64,000 nt of DNA from Lachnospiraceae bacterium UBA3762 (lineage in GTDB: Bacteria > Bacillota > Clostridia > Lachnospirales > Lachnospiraceae), in NCBI GenBank assembly GCA_002371615.1, contig DFGA01000011.1:64818-128817 (forward strand). The letters are read 5' to 3'. Position 1 is the stretch's first letter; the number at the start of each line of letters is the position of its first letter. The translations under genes were made by a program, and so were the position numbers. The notes beneath the pieces were generated by a model, which ran no database searches, was not told the DNA's origin, and saw nothing but the letters and a program-made list of their open reading frames with translations. Positions 56,854-64,000 of this stretch are shown here, in pieces.

Positions 56854-57110
56854 AAAAAAACCTGTCCCATGTCACTTGTGTGCTGGGACAGGATAAATGA
56901 TCTCCTGCGGTGCCACCCGGCTTGATGCATCTGCATCCACTCAACGCATACCAACATATGCTGACTTTGTTAACGAAGTGTCTGCTCCGTCTCCCATACT
57001 CACCCGAAGGTTTTCTGTTTGCCCTCGAAAGTCCATTCAATCCTGTGTTCTTTACCGCAATCCCACCGCCTGCGGCTCTCTTCTAAGAATTGACAAGACC
57101 TACTACTCTT
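56854..57110 (-). ncRNA. T-box riboswitch, tryptophan specifier
   Basis: The minus strand contains the T-box core GGGTGGCACCGCA (about 56907-56919) and a terminator formed by CCTGTCCCA/TGGGACAGG (56892-56861) with seven T (56860-56854). Upstream lies a Stem I region with AGAGAG and, near its 3' side, GAATGGACT, where TGG (57035-57033) is the specifier codon for Trp. Uncharged tRNA-Trp would stabilise the antiterminator and switch on trpXYZ. Confidence 0.93.
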
Positions 57111-57127
57111 TCTCATAGGTTTGTCCA

Positions 57128-57158
57128 ATTATATACCACTATGAAATACCGTTGTCAA
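57128..57158 (-). promoter_or_regulatory. Promoter of the T-box-trpXYZ transcript
   Basis: On the minus strand TTGACA (57158-57153) and TATATAAT (57135-57128); TATATA gives a 17-bp spacer. The -35 lies inside the last codons of the histidine kinase gene. Confidence 0.75.
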
Positions 57159-59511
57159 CATCCTTTTTTAAATTTCTTTTTATAACCCCCGACAACTCTT
57201 CTATCTTCATCGGCTTGCTAAGATAGTCGGAGAAGCCGTTCTCAATATACATTTCCTTAGCTCCTGCTATAGCATTTGCTGTCAATGCAATATAAGGTGT
57301 ATTGTTGTTAAGATTACCTGCAAGTTCTTTTGCGCGCTTAAGCGTTTCTATGCCGTCCGGTTCAGGCATCATATGATCGAGCAGGATAATGTCGTATTTT
57401 TCCTTTTTGATCAGATCGAGCATTTCCAATCCGCTTTTACAGGTAACAACATCAGCGTGAAGGACCTTGAGCAGACCTCCTGCAACCTTAAGATTCATTA
57501 TACTGTCATCAACAACCAGCACTTTAACACCATTCAGATCATCAAGGATATCTTCATCCGGCCCCGCATCTGTTACGGTACTGTTTTTTTCAATATTCCC
57601 TATAGGAGTACTGTCGGCAACATCCTGGGGTATACGTACAATAAAATCGCTACCTTTACCGTATGTACTTACACAGTCAATCGTACCGCCCATCAGCTTT
57701 ATAAGATTTGCGGAAATCGCAAGGCCCAGTCCCGTGCCTTCTATAGATCTGTTCTTAGCATGATCAAAACGTTCAAACTGCATGAACAGCCTGCTCTTAT
57801 CTTCATCTTTTATTCCGATTCCGGTGTCTTTTACGGATATGCATAAATCGATCCTCTTATCATCAGTTTTCTCTTCCTTTACCGTAAAACATATGCTGCC
57901 CTTTTGTGTATATTTGACAGCATTACCTAACAGATTGATCAGTATCTCACGAAGACTTTTCTCATCACCGATAAGCTTCGAAGGAAGATCATCAGAAATG
58001 TTCCTCTCAAATCTCAAGCCTTTCTCATCGGTTTTAACGCTTATCATGGTTATTATGTTATTGATAAGCTGCCTTGTATCATATTCGGCATTGATTATCT
58101 CCATCTTGCCCTGTTCTATCTTGGAAAAATCAAGAACATCACTTATTATCCCAAGCAGAGCATTTCCGGCGTCTTTGATGTTACGGGCATATTCAGTGAT
58201 TTTGGGATCGGTATCCTCACGAAGTATCAGTTCATCCATTCCGAGTATTGCATTTATCGGAGTACGTATTTCATGACTCATGTTTGCAAGAAATGTGGTC
58301 TTCGCATTGTTTGCCTTCTGAGCCTCAATTGTCACCGCTCTCATCTCGCTTATTCTCTTTACTTCATGGTAAACAGCATTGACAAGCAGCAACATAAGGC
58401 CAATGGCAACAAATATTCCGTCGTTTGTGTGAAGAGTCAGATTCAGGTGAATGATCTCAATGATACCAAGAAGCGTAAAAGCACTATAACCAAGAGCAAT
58501 AATAGAATTATCCTTATGTTTTAATACATAGGTGTCATAAATGATAACTACAAACAGGAATACGGCAACTATTGCGATCGTTATATTTCCTATTGGCATT
58601 GTTGTGGAAAAATCTGCTATTCCGCAAAAATGCAAAATACTCATAACGGTAAAATTAGCCACGATCATAACGTAGATAACATCCGTAGCCTTTCGGTATC
58701 TATGCCCGGTAATACAGTCGATATAAGCTGCAAACGGGAACGGGACTATCATTATGACCAAAAAGGCGGTAATACCGTCAACAAAATAATTACGGAAGAA
58801 TACAGGATATGTAAGATTATCAAGAATCAGCCAAAAAGCGCCGCTAAGTACACCAATACTTAAGTACCAAAGAGGGAACGGACGCCTTCCTCTTATTCTG
58901 TATACCAAGCAAATAGCGACTATAACTATTCCGAATGTGATAATGGCAAAGCTCAAAAACAGGATAAGAATATTTTCGTGTATAAGATTTGTAACAAACC
59001 CCAAACGGTTTCCGAGGTATGTTTCTCTTAATAAATATTGATCGGCATTATAGTTTTCCCGCTCGATGACCAGTTTTTTCCCGGCATCTGCACAGCGAAG
59101 CGTAACGGATAACCATTGGGATTTGACAGTTCTTCCGAGAGCCGAATAGCTGATACTATAACTGTTTCGCAGTTCTCCATCAATATAAGCATCAAGATCA
59201 CGGCTTGTCTTAAAGAACAGGCAGGTACCTTCCTGTATCTCATCAGGAAGTGTTAATTCCAGATGAATGGTATCGATCCCTTTCACGTTGATCGAATCAT
59301 TCGTTCTGTACGTGGATGTGACACCGTCCGGATCGGTGTAGGTCCAGACGGCATCATACACATTACAGGTACTGTTATATAATGACTGATATCTGATATA
59401 AAACTGTCCGTAGATAAAGATAATAAGAGAAAATAAAGAACATAGACCAACCCATATCTTTATTCCAAATTCCAGATTGTTTGAAGTTTTGCCGGCTTCT
59501 CTATTATCCAT
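57139..59511 (-). CDS. Hybrid sensor histidine kinase with 7TM-type sensor and receiver domain
   Basis: 790 residues from ATG 59511 (GTG 59532 is also possible). One membrane segment, an extracellular domain of about 150 residues and then about seven membrane segments (7TMR-DISM-like) lead to HisKA with MSHEIRTP (His413), an HATPase domain (NLLGNAVKY, DTGIGI, GTGLGLAI) and a receiver with LLDHMMPEPDG (Asp712). No separate response regulator is adjacent. AGGGGA lies about ten bases before ATG 59511. Confidence 0.9.
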   Translation of the reverse strand: MDNREAGKTSNNLEFGIKIWVGLCSLFSLIIFIYGQFYIRYQSLYNSTCNVYDAVWTYTDPDGVTSTYRTNDSINVKGIDTIHLELTLPDEIQEGTCLFFKTSRDLDAYIDGELRNSYSISYSALGRTVKSQWLSVTLRCADAGKKLVIERENYNADQYLLRETYLGNRLGFVTNLIHENILILFLSFAIITFGIVIVAICLVYRIRGRRPFPLWYLSIGVLSGAFWLILDNLTYPVFFRNYFVDGITAFLVIMIVPFPFAAYIDCITGHRYRKATDVIYVMIVANFTVMSILHFCGIADFSTTMPIGNITIAIVAVFLFVVIIYDTYVLKHKDNSIIALGYSAFTLLGIIEIIHLNLTLHTNDGIFVAIGLMLLLVNAVYHEVKRISEMRAVTIEAQKANNAKTTFLANMSHEIRTPINAILGMDELILREDTDPKITEYARNIKDAGNALLGIISDVLDFSKIEQGKMEIINAEYDTRQLINNIITMISVKTDEKGLRFERNISDDLPSKLIGDEKSLREILINLLGNAVKYTQKGSICFTVKEEKTDDKRIDLCISVKDTGIGIKDEDKSRLFMQFERFDHAKNRSIEGTGLGLAISANLIKLMGGTIDCVSTYGKGSDFIVRIPQDVADSTPIGNIEKNSTVTDAGPDEDILDDLNGVKVLVVDDSIMNLKVAGGLLKVLHADVVTCKSGLEMLDLIKKEKYDIILLDHMMPEPDGIETLKRAKELAGNLNNNTPYIALTANAIAGAKEMYIENGFSDYLSKPMKIEELSGVIKRNLKKDVDNGIS

Positions 59512-59535
59512 AATATCACTTTCCCCTGACACAGA

Positions 59536-60672
59536 TCATCTGCCTAATTTGCGCACAAAACTTGCCAGATGATCGGGGATCTTAATAGTCTGAGGACACA
59601 CCTGTTCACAGCTGTGACAGGCAACACAGCATTCCGGCTGCTTGTCGGCAGGCAGAGAAGCAAGAGCCATCGGAGCGATAAAATCACCGGATCCGGCTAC
59701 CATCGCCTCATTATACAATTTGAGCAGGAAAGGAATATCAAGCTTCATCGGGCAGTGCGAAACACAGTAATGGCATGCCGTACAAGGTACTGTTGTTTTC
59801 TTTATCATACCGTCGGCAATGTCAAGTATCAGATCCATTTCCTCTTTGTTAAGGGGCTTATTGGTCTCAAATGTTGATATATTGGCTGTAAGCTGGTCCA
59901 TATTCGACATTCCCGAGAGAATAACGGTCACACCTTCAATTGACTGAAGGAAACGAAATGCCCATGCAGGTACATCCTCATCAGCTCTTGCAGCATGAAG
60001 TTTTGCGGTATCTTCATCGGAAAGAGTTGCAAGCTGGCCGCCCCTTACGGGCTCCATTACCCATATGGGAATATTGCGGTCATTAAGTAATTTAACCTTT
60101 TCCTTCGCATCCTGGAACAGATAATCAAAGTAATTCAGCTCGATCTGGCAAAACTCCATATCTTTTCCGTAAGCATCAAGGAATCTGGTCATATTAGCGA
60201 TATCCCCGTGGGCTGAAAAGCCCAAATGTTTGATCCTTCCGTTTCGCTTCTGCTCCATCAGATAATCGTAAATCTTATATTTGGGATCCAAATATGCATC
60301 AATATTCAATTCGCACACATTATGGAACAGATAAAAATCAAAATAATCCACCTGGCATTTCTTCAGCTGTTCCTCGAATATTTCCTCAACATGGGGCATA
60401 TTGCTAAGATCGTAGCCGGGGAACTTTGATGCCAGATAAAAACTGTCCCTGTCGTATTCTTTGAGCAGTTCTCCTACAACAAGTTCCGAATTGCCGTTGT
60501 GATAACCGTATGCGGTATCATAATAATTGATTCCGTTCTCCATACAGTATTTAATCATTTCTCGTGTTTTATCTTTATCTATTCTGCTGTCATCGTTATC
60601 AATAACCGGAAGGCGCATATTACCCATCCCAAGCTGTGAAATCTTTAATCCTTCAAAATCACTGTATACCAT
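59536..60672 (-). CDS. Aldo/keto reductase with C-terminal ferredoxin-like 4Fe-4S sites
   Basis: 378 residues. The barrel shows DTAYGYHNGNSE, ASKFPGYD and FLFHNVCE. The C-terminal part has two cluster motifs, CTACHYCVSHCP and CCVACHSCEQVCP. This architecture is common in anaerobes; substrate unknown. It is first in the minus-strand series, upstream of the histidine kinase. Confidence 0.9.
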   Translation of the reverse strand: MVYSDFEGLKISQLGMGNMRLPVIDNDDSRIDKDKTREMIKYCMENGINYYDTAYGYHNGNSELVVGELLKEYDRDSFYLASKFPGYDLSNMPHVEEIFEEQLKKCQVDYFDFYLFHNVCELNIDAYLDPKYKIYDYLMEQKRNGRIKHLGFSAHGDIANMTRFLDAYGKDMEFCQIELNYFDYLFQDAKEKVKLLNDRNIPIWVMEPVRGGQLATLSDEDTAKLHAARADEDVPAWAFRFLQSIEGVTVILSGMSNMDQLTANISTFETNKPLNKEEMDLILDIADGMIKKTTVPCTACHYCVSHCPMKLDIPFLLKLYNEAMVAGSGDFIAPMALASLPADKQPECCVACHSCEQVCPQTIKIPDHLASFVRKLGR

Positions 60673-60795
60673 TCCCTATCCTCCTTGATTAATTTCATTC
60701 GGGTAATAAACGCAATCTTCCCCCGCTGTTTGGACTACTGTATTAAATTATACTATATGGTTTCCTATTTTTGCACGATTTTTGATAATAAAATC

Positions 60796-60804
60796 TGTTA
60801 TAAT
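60796..60804 (+). promoter_or_regulatory. Extended -10 promoter for a possibly leaderless transcript
   Basis: TGT-TATAAT with the -10 at 60799-60804. The ATG at 60811 is six bases further on, where transcription would begin. No -35 of note and no ribosome site. Confidence 0.62.
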
Positions 60805-60810
60805 ACACCC

Positions 60811-61515
60811 ATGGAACTTCAAAGACTTCTGAGCCTTACAAGAAAAGCGCTTGATGAATACAACCAAATAAACGACAACGATAAAATAGCCGTTGGAATA
60901 TCGGGAGGCAAAGACTCCCTTACACTTCTGTATGCACTGTCGGAGCTGAGGAGATTCTACCCTCACAAATATGAATTGATCGGCATAACAGTAGATCTCG
61001 GGCTGCCGGGATTCGACACCTCAAAGATCAGTGAATTGTGTGACAGACTGGATGTTCCTTACCATGTGGTCCACACCGATATTTACGATATTATCTTTAA
61101 CAGGCGCAAAGAAAGCAATCCATGCAGTTTATGTTCCAAAATGAGAAAAGGCTCACTTAATGAAGCCATTCTAAACCTCGGTTGCAATAAAGTCGCATAC
61201 GGACATCATAAGGACGATATAGTGGAAACATACCTTATGTCACTGATATACGAAGGCAGGTTTCATACATTTAAACCTGTAACATTTCTTGACAGGACGG
61301 GGATCACTGCGATCAGGCCTCTGTTATACGTTAATGAATCCGATGTGATAGGGTTTGCAAATAAAATGGATCTGCCTGTTGCCGGAAAGTATTGTCCGGC
61401 TGACGGCTATACAAAACGTGAATATGTCAAGGAACTGCTCAAAAGCCTTAATCATGATGAGCCCGGGGTCAAAGAGAGAATTTTTACGGCAATCAGAAAC
61501 AGCGGTATAATATAA
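60811..61515 (+). CDS. TtcA-family PP-loop ATPase, tRNA thiolation-type
   Basis: 234 residues. The PP-loop SGGKDSLTLLYAL, the CSLCSKMRKG cysteine pair and the third conserved region YGHHKDDIVET place it in the TtcA/TIGR00269 group, which thiolates tRNA cytidine or uridine. The ATG at 60811 is chosen because homology begins there and TATAAT ends six bases before it; the in-frame extension to 60685 overlaps that promoter. Confidence 0.85.
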   Translation: MELQRLLSLTRKALDEYNQINDNDKIAVGISGGKDSLTLLYALSELRRFYPHKYELIGITVDLGLPGFDTSKISELCDRLDVPYHVVHTDIYDIIFNRRKESNPCSLCSKMRKGSLNEAILNLGCNKVAYGHHKDDIVETYLMSLIYEGRFHTFKPVTFLDRTGITAIRPLLYVNESDVIGFANKMDLPVAGKYCPADGYTKREYVKELLKSLNHDEPGVKERIFTAIRNSGII

Positions 61516-61529
61516 GTTGGGAGTAAATA

Positions 61530-62585
61530 ATGGAAAATTTAAACTATCATGACAAGAAAAACGCGGAAAACATGGTCAAGCTAAGGGAACTTATGACCAC
61601 TCTTCCGCCCTTTTGCAGAGAGTTCTTTCTCGGAATTAAAGACACCACATCCACAAGAACCAGACTTGCCTACGCATATGATCTGAGGCTGTTCTTTGAA
61701 TATCTGCATGAAAATCATCCGAGATTTAAAAACTGTGAAATAACCGAGTATGAAGTCAAATGGCTTGATGAAGTCAAGGCTCTTGATATCACGGAATATC
61801 TAGATTATCTGTCATACTATGAAAAAGATGATGAGGCAATTACGAACGAGGAGCGCGGAAAGCAAAGAAAACTTGCGTCACTTCGAAGCTTCTATAAATT
61901 CTTCTTCAATTCGGAGATAATAGAAAAGAATCCGGCAGCACTCGTATCTATGCCAAAACTTCATAAAAAGGAAATAATACGTCTGGATCCCGACGAAGTG
62001 GCTCTCCTGCTCGATCATGTGGAAAACGGGGATCAGATGACTAAACAACAGGCAGCATTTCACGAAAAAACGAAAGTACGTGATCTTGCGCTTGTAACTC
62101 TTCTGCTTGGGACCGGCATACGTGTGTCGGAATGTGTGGGCCTTGATATAAAGGATGTTGATTTCAAGAACAACGGTATACTGATTCGGCGAAAGGGCGG
62201 ATATGAAGCAGTTGTATACTTCGGAGAAGAAGTCGAAAAAGCGCTGAAAGAGTACCTAAAAGAAAGAAACAGTATAATTCCCGAAAGTGGTCATGAAAAT
62301 GCCCTGTTTCTGTCTATGCAGAATAAACGTCTGTCCGTTCGTGCAGTGGAAAAGCTGGTTAAAAAATATGCATCAGCAGTGACTTCATTAAAGAAAATAA
62401 CGCCTCATAAGCTAAGAAGTACCTACGGCACCAGCCTGTATCGTGAAACCGGGGATATCTACCTGGTAGCAGATGTACTGGGCCATTCAGATGTTAATAC
62501 AACCAAGAAACACTATGCTGCACTTGAAGACAACAGACGACGTATGGCTGCATCCGCTGTCAGATTACGTGAAGAAGGCAACTAA
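61530..62585 (+). CDS. Tyrosine recombinase, XerC/XerD-like
   Basis: 351 residues: a SAM-like core-binding domain (about 28-135) and a catalytic domain with Arg198 (GTGIRVSE), Lys222, His293 and Arg296 (PHKLRST), His319 (LGHS) and Tyr329 (KKHYA). All catalytic residues are present. It stands next to a tRNA-thiolation gene and lexA rather than in a mobile element, so a chromosomal Xer role is plausible. A fragment of a related gene lies at 43570. Confidence 0.9.
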   Translation: MENLNYHDKKNAENMVKLRELMTTLPPFCREFFLGIKDTTSTRTRLAYAYDLRLFFEYLHENHPRFKNCEITEYEVKWLDEVKALDITEYLDYLSYYEKDDEAITNEERGKQRKLASLRSFYKFFFNSEIIEKNPAALVSMPKLHKKEIIRLDPDEVALLLDHVENGDQMTKQQAAFHEKTKVRDLALVTLLLGTGIRVSECVGLDIKDVDFKNNGILIRRKGGYEAVVYFGEEVEKALKEYLKERNSIIPESGHENALFLSMQNKRLSVRAVEKLVKKYASAVTSLKKITPHKLRSTYGTSLYRETGDIYLVADVLGHSDVNTTKKHYAALEDNRRRMAASAVRLREEGN

Positions 62586-62600
62586 ATCTTAAAGAGAGGA

Positions 62601-63002
62601 TCAATATCCGCTTGCAGTCTTGAAATAAGGAACAATTATATAGTTTCCCGGGATGAGTTCTTCATCCGGCGATATATGATTAATGTTTCTGATCTCTTCT
62701 GCCATCTTATCAACGGAAGTAAATCCAAAACCGTAATTATCCTCCGCAATCGATTCTACAGTATCCTGACAATAAATCATAATACTCTTATACTGCTTGG
62801 TTCCGAAACTGTCGGAGAATGTTGTGTTTGTATTGGCAAATGCCTTGATCGAAAAGAAAGAAATAAATGCCATTGTAATCAGGACTCCTATAATGATGAG
62901 CATTTTCTGACGCCTTACCTGTCTGATTCTGGCGATTCTCTTAAAGCGCATCTCTTCCACCCTGTCCATGTAATCGTATTCTCCGTAGTAAGTCGATCTC
63001 AT
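62601..63002 (-). CDS. YneA-like LysM membrane protein (SOS cell-division inhibitor candidate)
   Basis: 133 residues: a basic cytoplasmic N-terminus (1-33), one membrane segment (34-55) and an extracellular LysM-like domain (IMIYCQDTVESIAEDNYG...ELIPGNYIIVPYF). Divergent arrangement with lexA and SOS boxes over its promoter mirrors Bacillus yneA-lexA. YneA blocks division during DNA damage. GGAGGGG precedes the ATG. Confidence 0.82.
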   Translation of the reverse strand: MRSTYYGEYDYMDRVEEMRFKRIARIRQVRRQKMLIIIGVLITMAFISFFSIKAFANTNTTFSDSFGTKQYKSIMIYCQDTVESIAEDNYGFGFTSVDKMAEEIRNINHISPDEELIPGNYIIVPYFKTASGY

Positions 63003-63043
63003 AATTCCCCTCCGATCATATTCCGGTAACCAAACCTCTGTTC

Positions 63044-63057
63044 AGAACATTTGTTCT
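63044..63057. promoter_or_regulatory. LexA SOS box
   Basis: AGAACATTTGTTCT is a perfect 14-bp palindrome matching the GAACNNNNGTTC core of the Bacillus-type LexA operator. It lies just downstream of the expected start of the YneA-like gene. Confidence 0.88.
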
Positions 63058-63067
63058 TTATGTTCGT

Positions 63068-63096
63068 ATTATATCGAACACGTTTTCGAATGTCAA
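63068..63096 (-). promoter_or_regulatory. Consensus promoter with SOS box in the spacer
   Basis: On the minus strand TTGACA (63096-63091), exactly 17 bp and TATAAT (63073-63068), both perfect. The spacer contains CGAAAACGTGTTCG (63088-63075), one mismatch from the SOS consensus, so LexA binding would block polymerase directly. Confidence 0.9.
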
Positions 63097-63115
63097 TAGA
63101 TTTTAACGATTTTTT

Positions 63116-63142
63116 CGAACATATTTTTCGAAAATATGTTTG
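63116..63142. promoter_or_regulatory. Imperfect double SOS-like operator (inverted repeat)
   Basis: AACATATTTT (63118-63127) and AAAATATGTT (63131-63140) form a perfect 10-bp inverted repeat around TCG. Two CGAA half-sites face outward, and CGAAAATATGTTTG (63129-63142) resembles an SOS box and overlaps the lexA -35. Confidence 0.6.
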
Positions 63143-63168
63143 CATATTAATAATATATATGTTAATAT
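63140..63168 (+). promoter_or_regulatory. Probable lexA promoter
   Basis: TTGCAT (63140-63145), 17 bp and TAATAT (63163-63168). It is overlapped on the left by the SOS-like operator and coincides with an AT-rich inverted repeat (TGCATATTAA / TTAATATGCA, 63141-63171). Confidence 0.55.
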
Positions 63169-63246
63169 GCAATTAGAAATCCATCGGCATTTTGTTTACA
63201 ATAGCAGGATACTATATCTGGTGTCCCATAAAAATGCCAGTTTTAA

Positions 63247-63280
63247 TTAACGGAGGAACGTATTAAGTTAACGGAGGAAC
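63247..63280 (+). repeat. Tandem duplicated ribosome-binding site before lexA
   Basis: TTAACGGAGGAAC occurs at 63247-63259 and again at 63268-63280, a 21-base period. The second copy is correctly spaced for the ATG at 63283. Confidence 0.85.
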
Positions 63281-63282
63281 TT

Positions 63283-63900
63283 ATGGCGAAGGGAAATATA
63301 TCATCAAAACAGGAAGAGATCCTTGAGTATCTTAAGGAAGTTATACTGAAGAAGGGTTATCCGCCTTCGGTAAGGGAAATATGTACCGCTGTCGGACTCA
63401 GCTCCACTTCAAGTGTTTTCAATCATCTTGAGAAGCTTGAGAAGAACGGCTTTATCAGAAGAGATCCGGCTAAACCGAGATGTATTGAGATAGTTGATGA
63501 CAATTTTCAGCTTACCAGACGCGAAATGGCACAGATTCCCGTTGTCGGCCAGGTTGCCGCTGGTCAGCCGATCCTTGCCCAGCAGAATATTACTGATTAC
63601 TTTCCTATTCCCGTCGAATATGCTCCCAATGCGGAGAGCTTTATCCTCAAGGTCAAGGGTGAGAGCATGATCAATGCCGGAATAATGGATGGTGATCAGA
63701 TATTTGTAGAGAGATGCAATACAGCCCGAAACGGCGATATTGTTGTAGCACTGATTGATGATTCGGCTACCGTCAAGACTTTCTACAAAGAAAACGGCCA
63801 TTACAGGCTTCAGCCTGAGAACGATACTATGGAACCCATAATAGTGGATCATGTTGAGATCCTTGGAAGAGTATACGGTGTATTCCGGTTTTTCAATTGA
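63283..63900 (+). CDS. lexA: LexA repressor
   Basis: 205 residues. A winged helix DNA-binding domain (SVREICTAVGLSSTSSVFNHLEKLEKNGFI) precedes the S24 autoprotease domain with the cleavage site Ala93-Gly94 (VAAGQP), Ser128 (GESM) and Lys165 (TVKTF). It represses SOS genes until RecA filament-stimulated self-cleavage. It is monocistronic and followed by a terminator. Confidence 0.97.
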   Translation: MAKGNISSKQEEILEYLKEVILKKGYPPSVREICTAVGLSSTSSVFNHLEKLEKNGFIRRDPAKPRCIEIVDDNFQLTRREMAQIPVVGQVAAGQPILAQQNITDYFPIPVEYAPNAESFILKVKGESMINAGIMDGDQIFVERCNTARNGDIVVALIDDSATVKTFYKENGHYRLQPENDTMEPIIVDHVEILGRVYGVFRFFN

Positions 63901-63963
63901 TATTCTCCTTTATTCGCCCCTCATATATTACCGTAATTTGTAACATCCAATTACGGTACAAAC

Positions 63964-63999
63964 AAAAAGGGAGTCCGCATTATGCGGGCTCTCCTTTTA
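63964..63999 (+). terminator. Rho-independent terminator after lexA
   Basis: GGGAGTCCGCA pairs with TGCGGGCTCTC (two G-T wobbles) around TTA, with AAAA before and TTTT after. It lies 65 bases after the lexA stop and could work in both directions. Confidence 0.85.
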
Positions 64000-64000
64000 T

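Noticed and set aside
60685..60810. In-frame upstream extension of the TtcA-like gene
   Set aside because: The extension spans a TGnTATAAT promoter, contains no homology and is rich in Tyr/Cys/Ile as expected for an intergenic region.
63041..63171. CRISPR-like or phage attachment repeats upstream of lexA
   Set aside because: The repeats are explained by SOS operators and promoter dyads; there is no spacer periodicity.

Overview
The window is a dense, low-to-moderate GC bacterial chromosome segment with Firmicutes (Clostridia) features: RecU, SepF, an endonuclease-type MutL with no MutH, mreBCD-mrdA-minC-rodA-mgsA order, a T-box leader, strong AGGAGG-type ribosome sites, TTG/GTG starts and a lexA/yneA-like divergent pair with Bacillus-type SOS boxes. 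Gene order and protein style (TIGR03960/TIGR03936 pair beside RNase E/G, large PBP2, NHLP/Nif11-like leader peptide, zinc-ribbon membrane proteins) suggest a Lachnospiraceae member such as a Butyrivibrio relative. The family-level placement is an inference.

Layout. 1-42614 is core genome, all on the plus strand. It holds: a partial coiled-coil gene; pepD-rsmF-HAD-membrane-rluA-recU; a histidine run (fused hisZ-hisG, hisD, hisB, pseudo-HisF/HisIE) behind its own promoter; a radical SAM pair with RNase E/G; mutS-mutL-miaA and a methionine gamma-lyase-like gene; a cell-shape cluster (mreBCD, PBP2, minC, rodA, mgsA, a D,D-carboxypeptidase); a P-loop protein; an HlyD-like protein with yggS and sepF; aroB-lspA-rluD; and ilvB with two ACT subunits and ilvC, followed by a Cmk-like kinase, an AI-2E family permease and dtd.

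42615-51384 is an accessory island, mostly on the minus strand. It carries a BrnT/BrnA-type toxin-antitoxin pair, a truncated tyrosine recombinase sitting on a 22-bp palindrome, a reading frame broken by three in-frame stops, and a four-gene operon of zinc-ribbon/membrane/lipoprotein genes of unknown function. It also carries a double-glycine leader peptide gene, a second BrnA-like antitoxin with two unknown genes, a plus-strand zinc-ribbon membrane protein and a Gfo/Idh/MocA remnant.

51380-60672 is a minus-strand signalling and transport block: an aldo/keto reductase, a hybrid histidine kinase, a tryptophan-specifier T-box riboswitch, trpXYZ transporter genes, a sugar-type binding lipoprotein and a diguanylate cyclase. 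No terminator is visible between trpZ and the cyclase, so tryptophan starvation may control a c-di-GMP enzyme. The right end returns to housekeeping: a possibly leaderless TtcA-like gene, a complete tyrosine recombinase, and a divergent SOS pair (YneA-like LysM protein and LexA) sharing several SOS boxes.

No rRNA, tRNA, CRISPR array, complete insertion sequence or prophage was recognised. No gene-free stretch exceeds about 300 bases; the longest (48207-48491) holds an extended -10 promoter and a GC-rich dyad.
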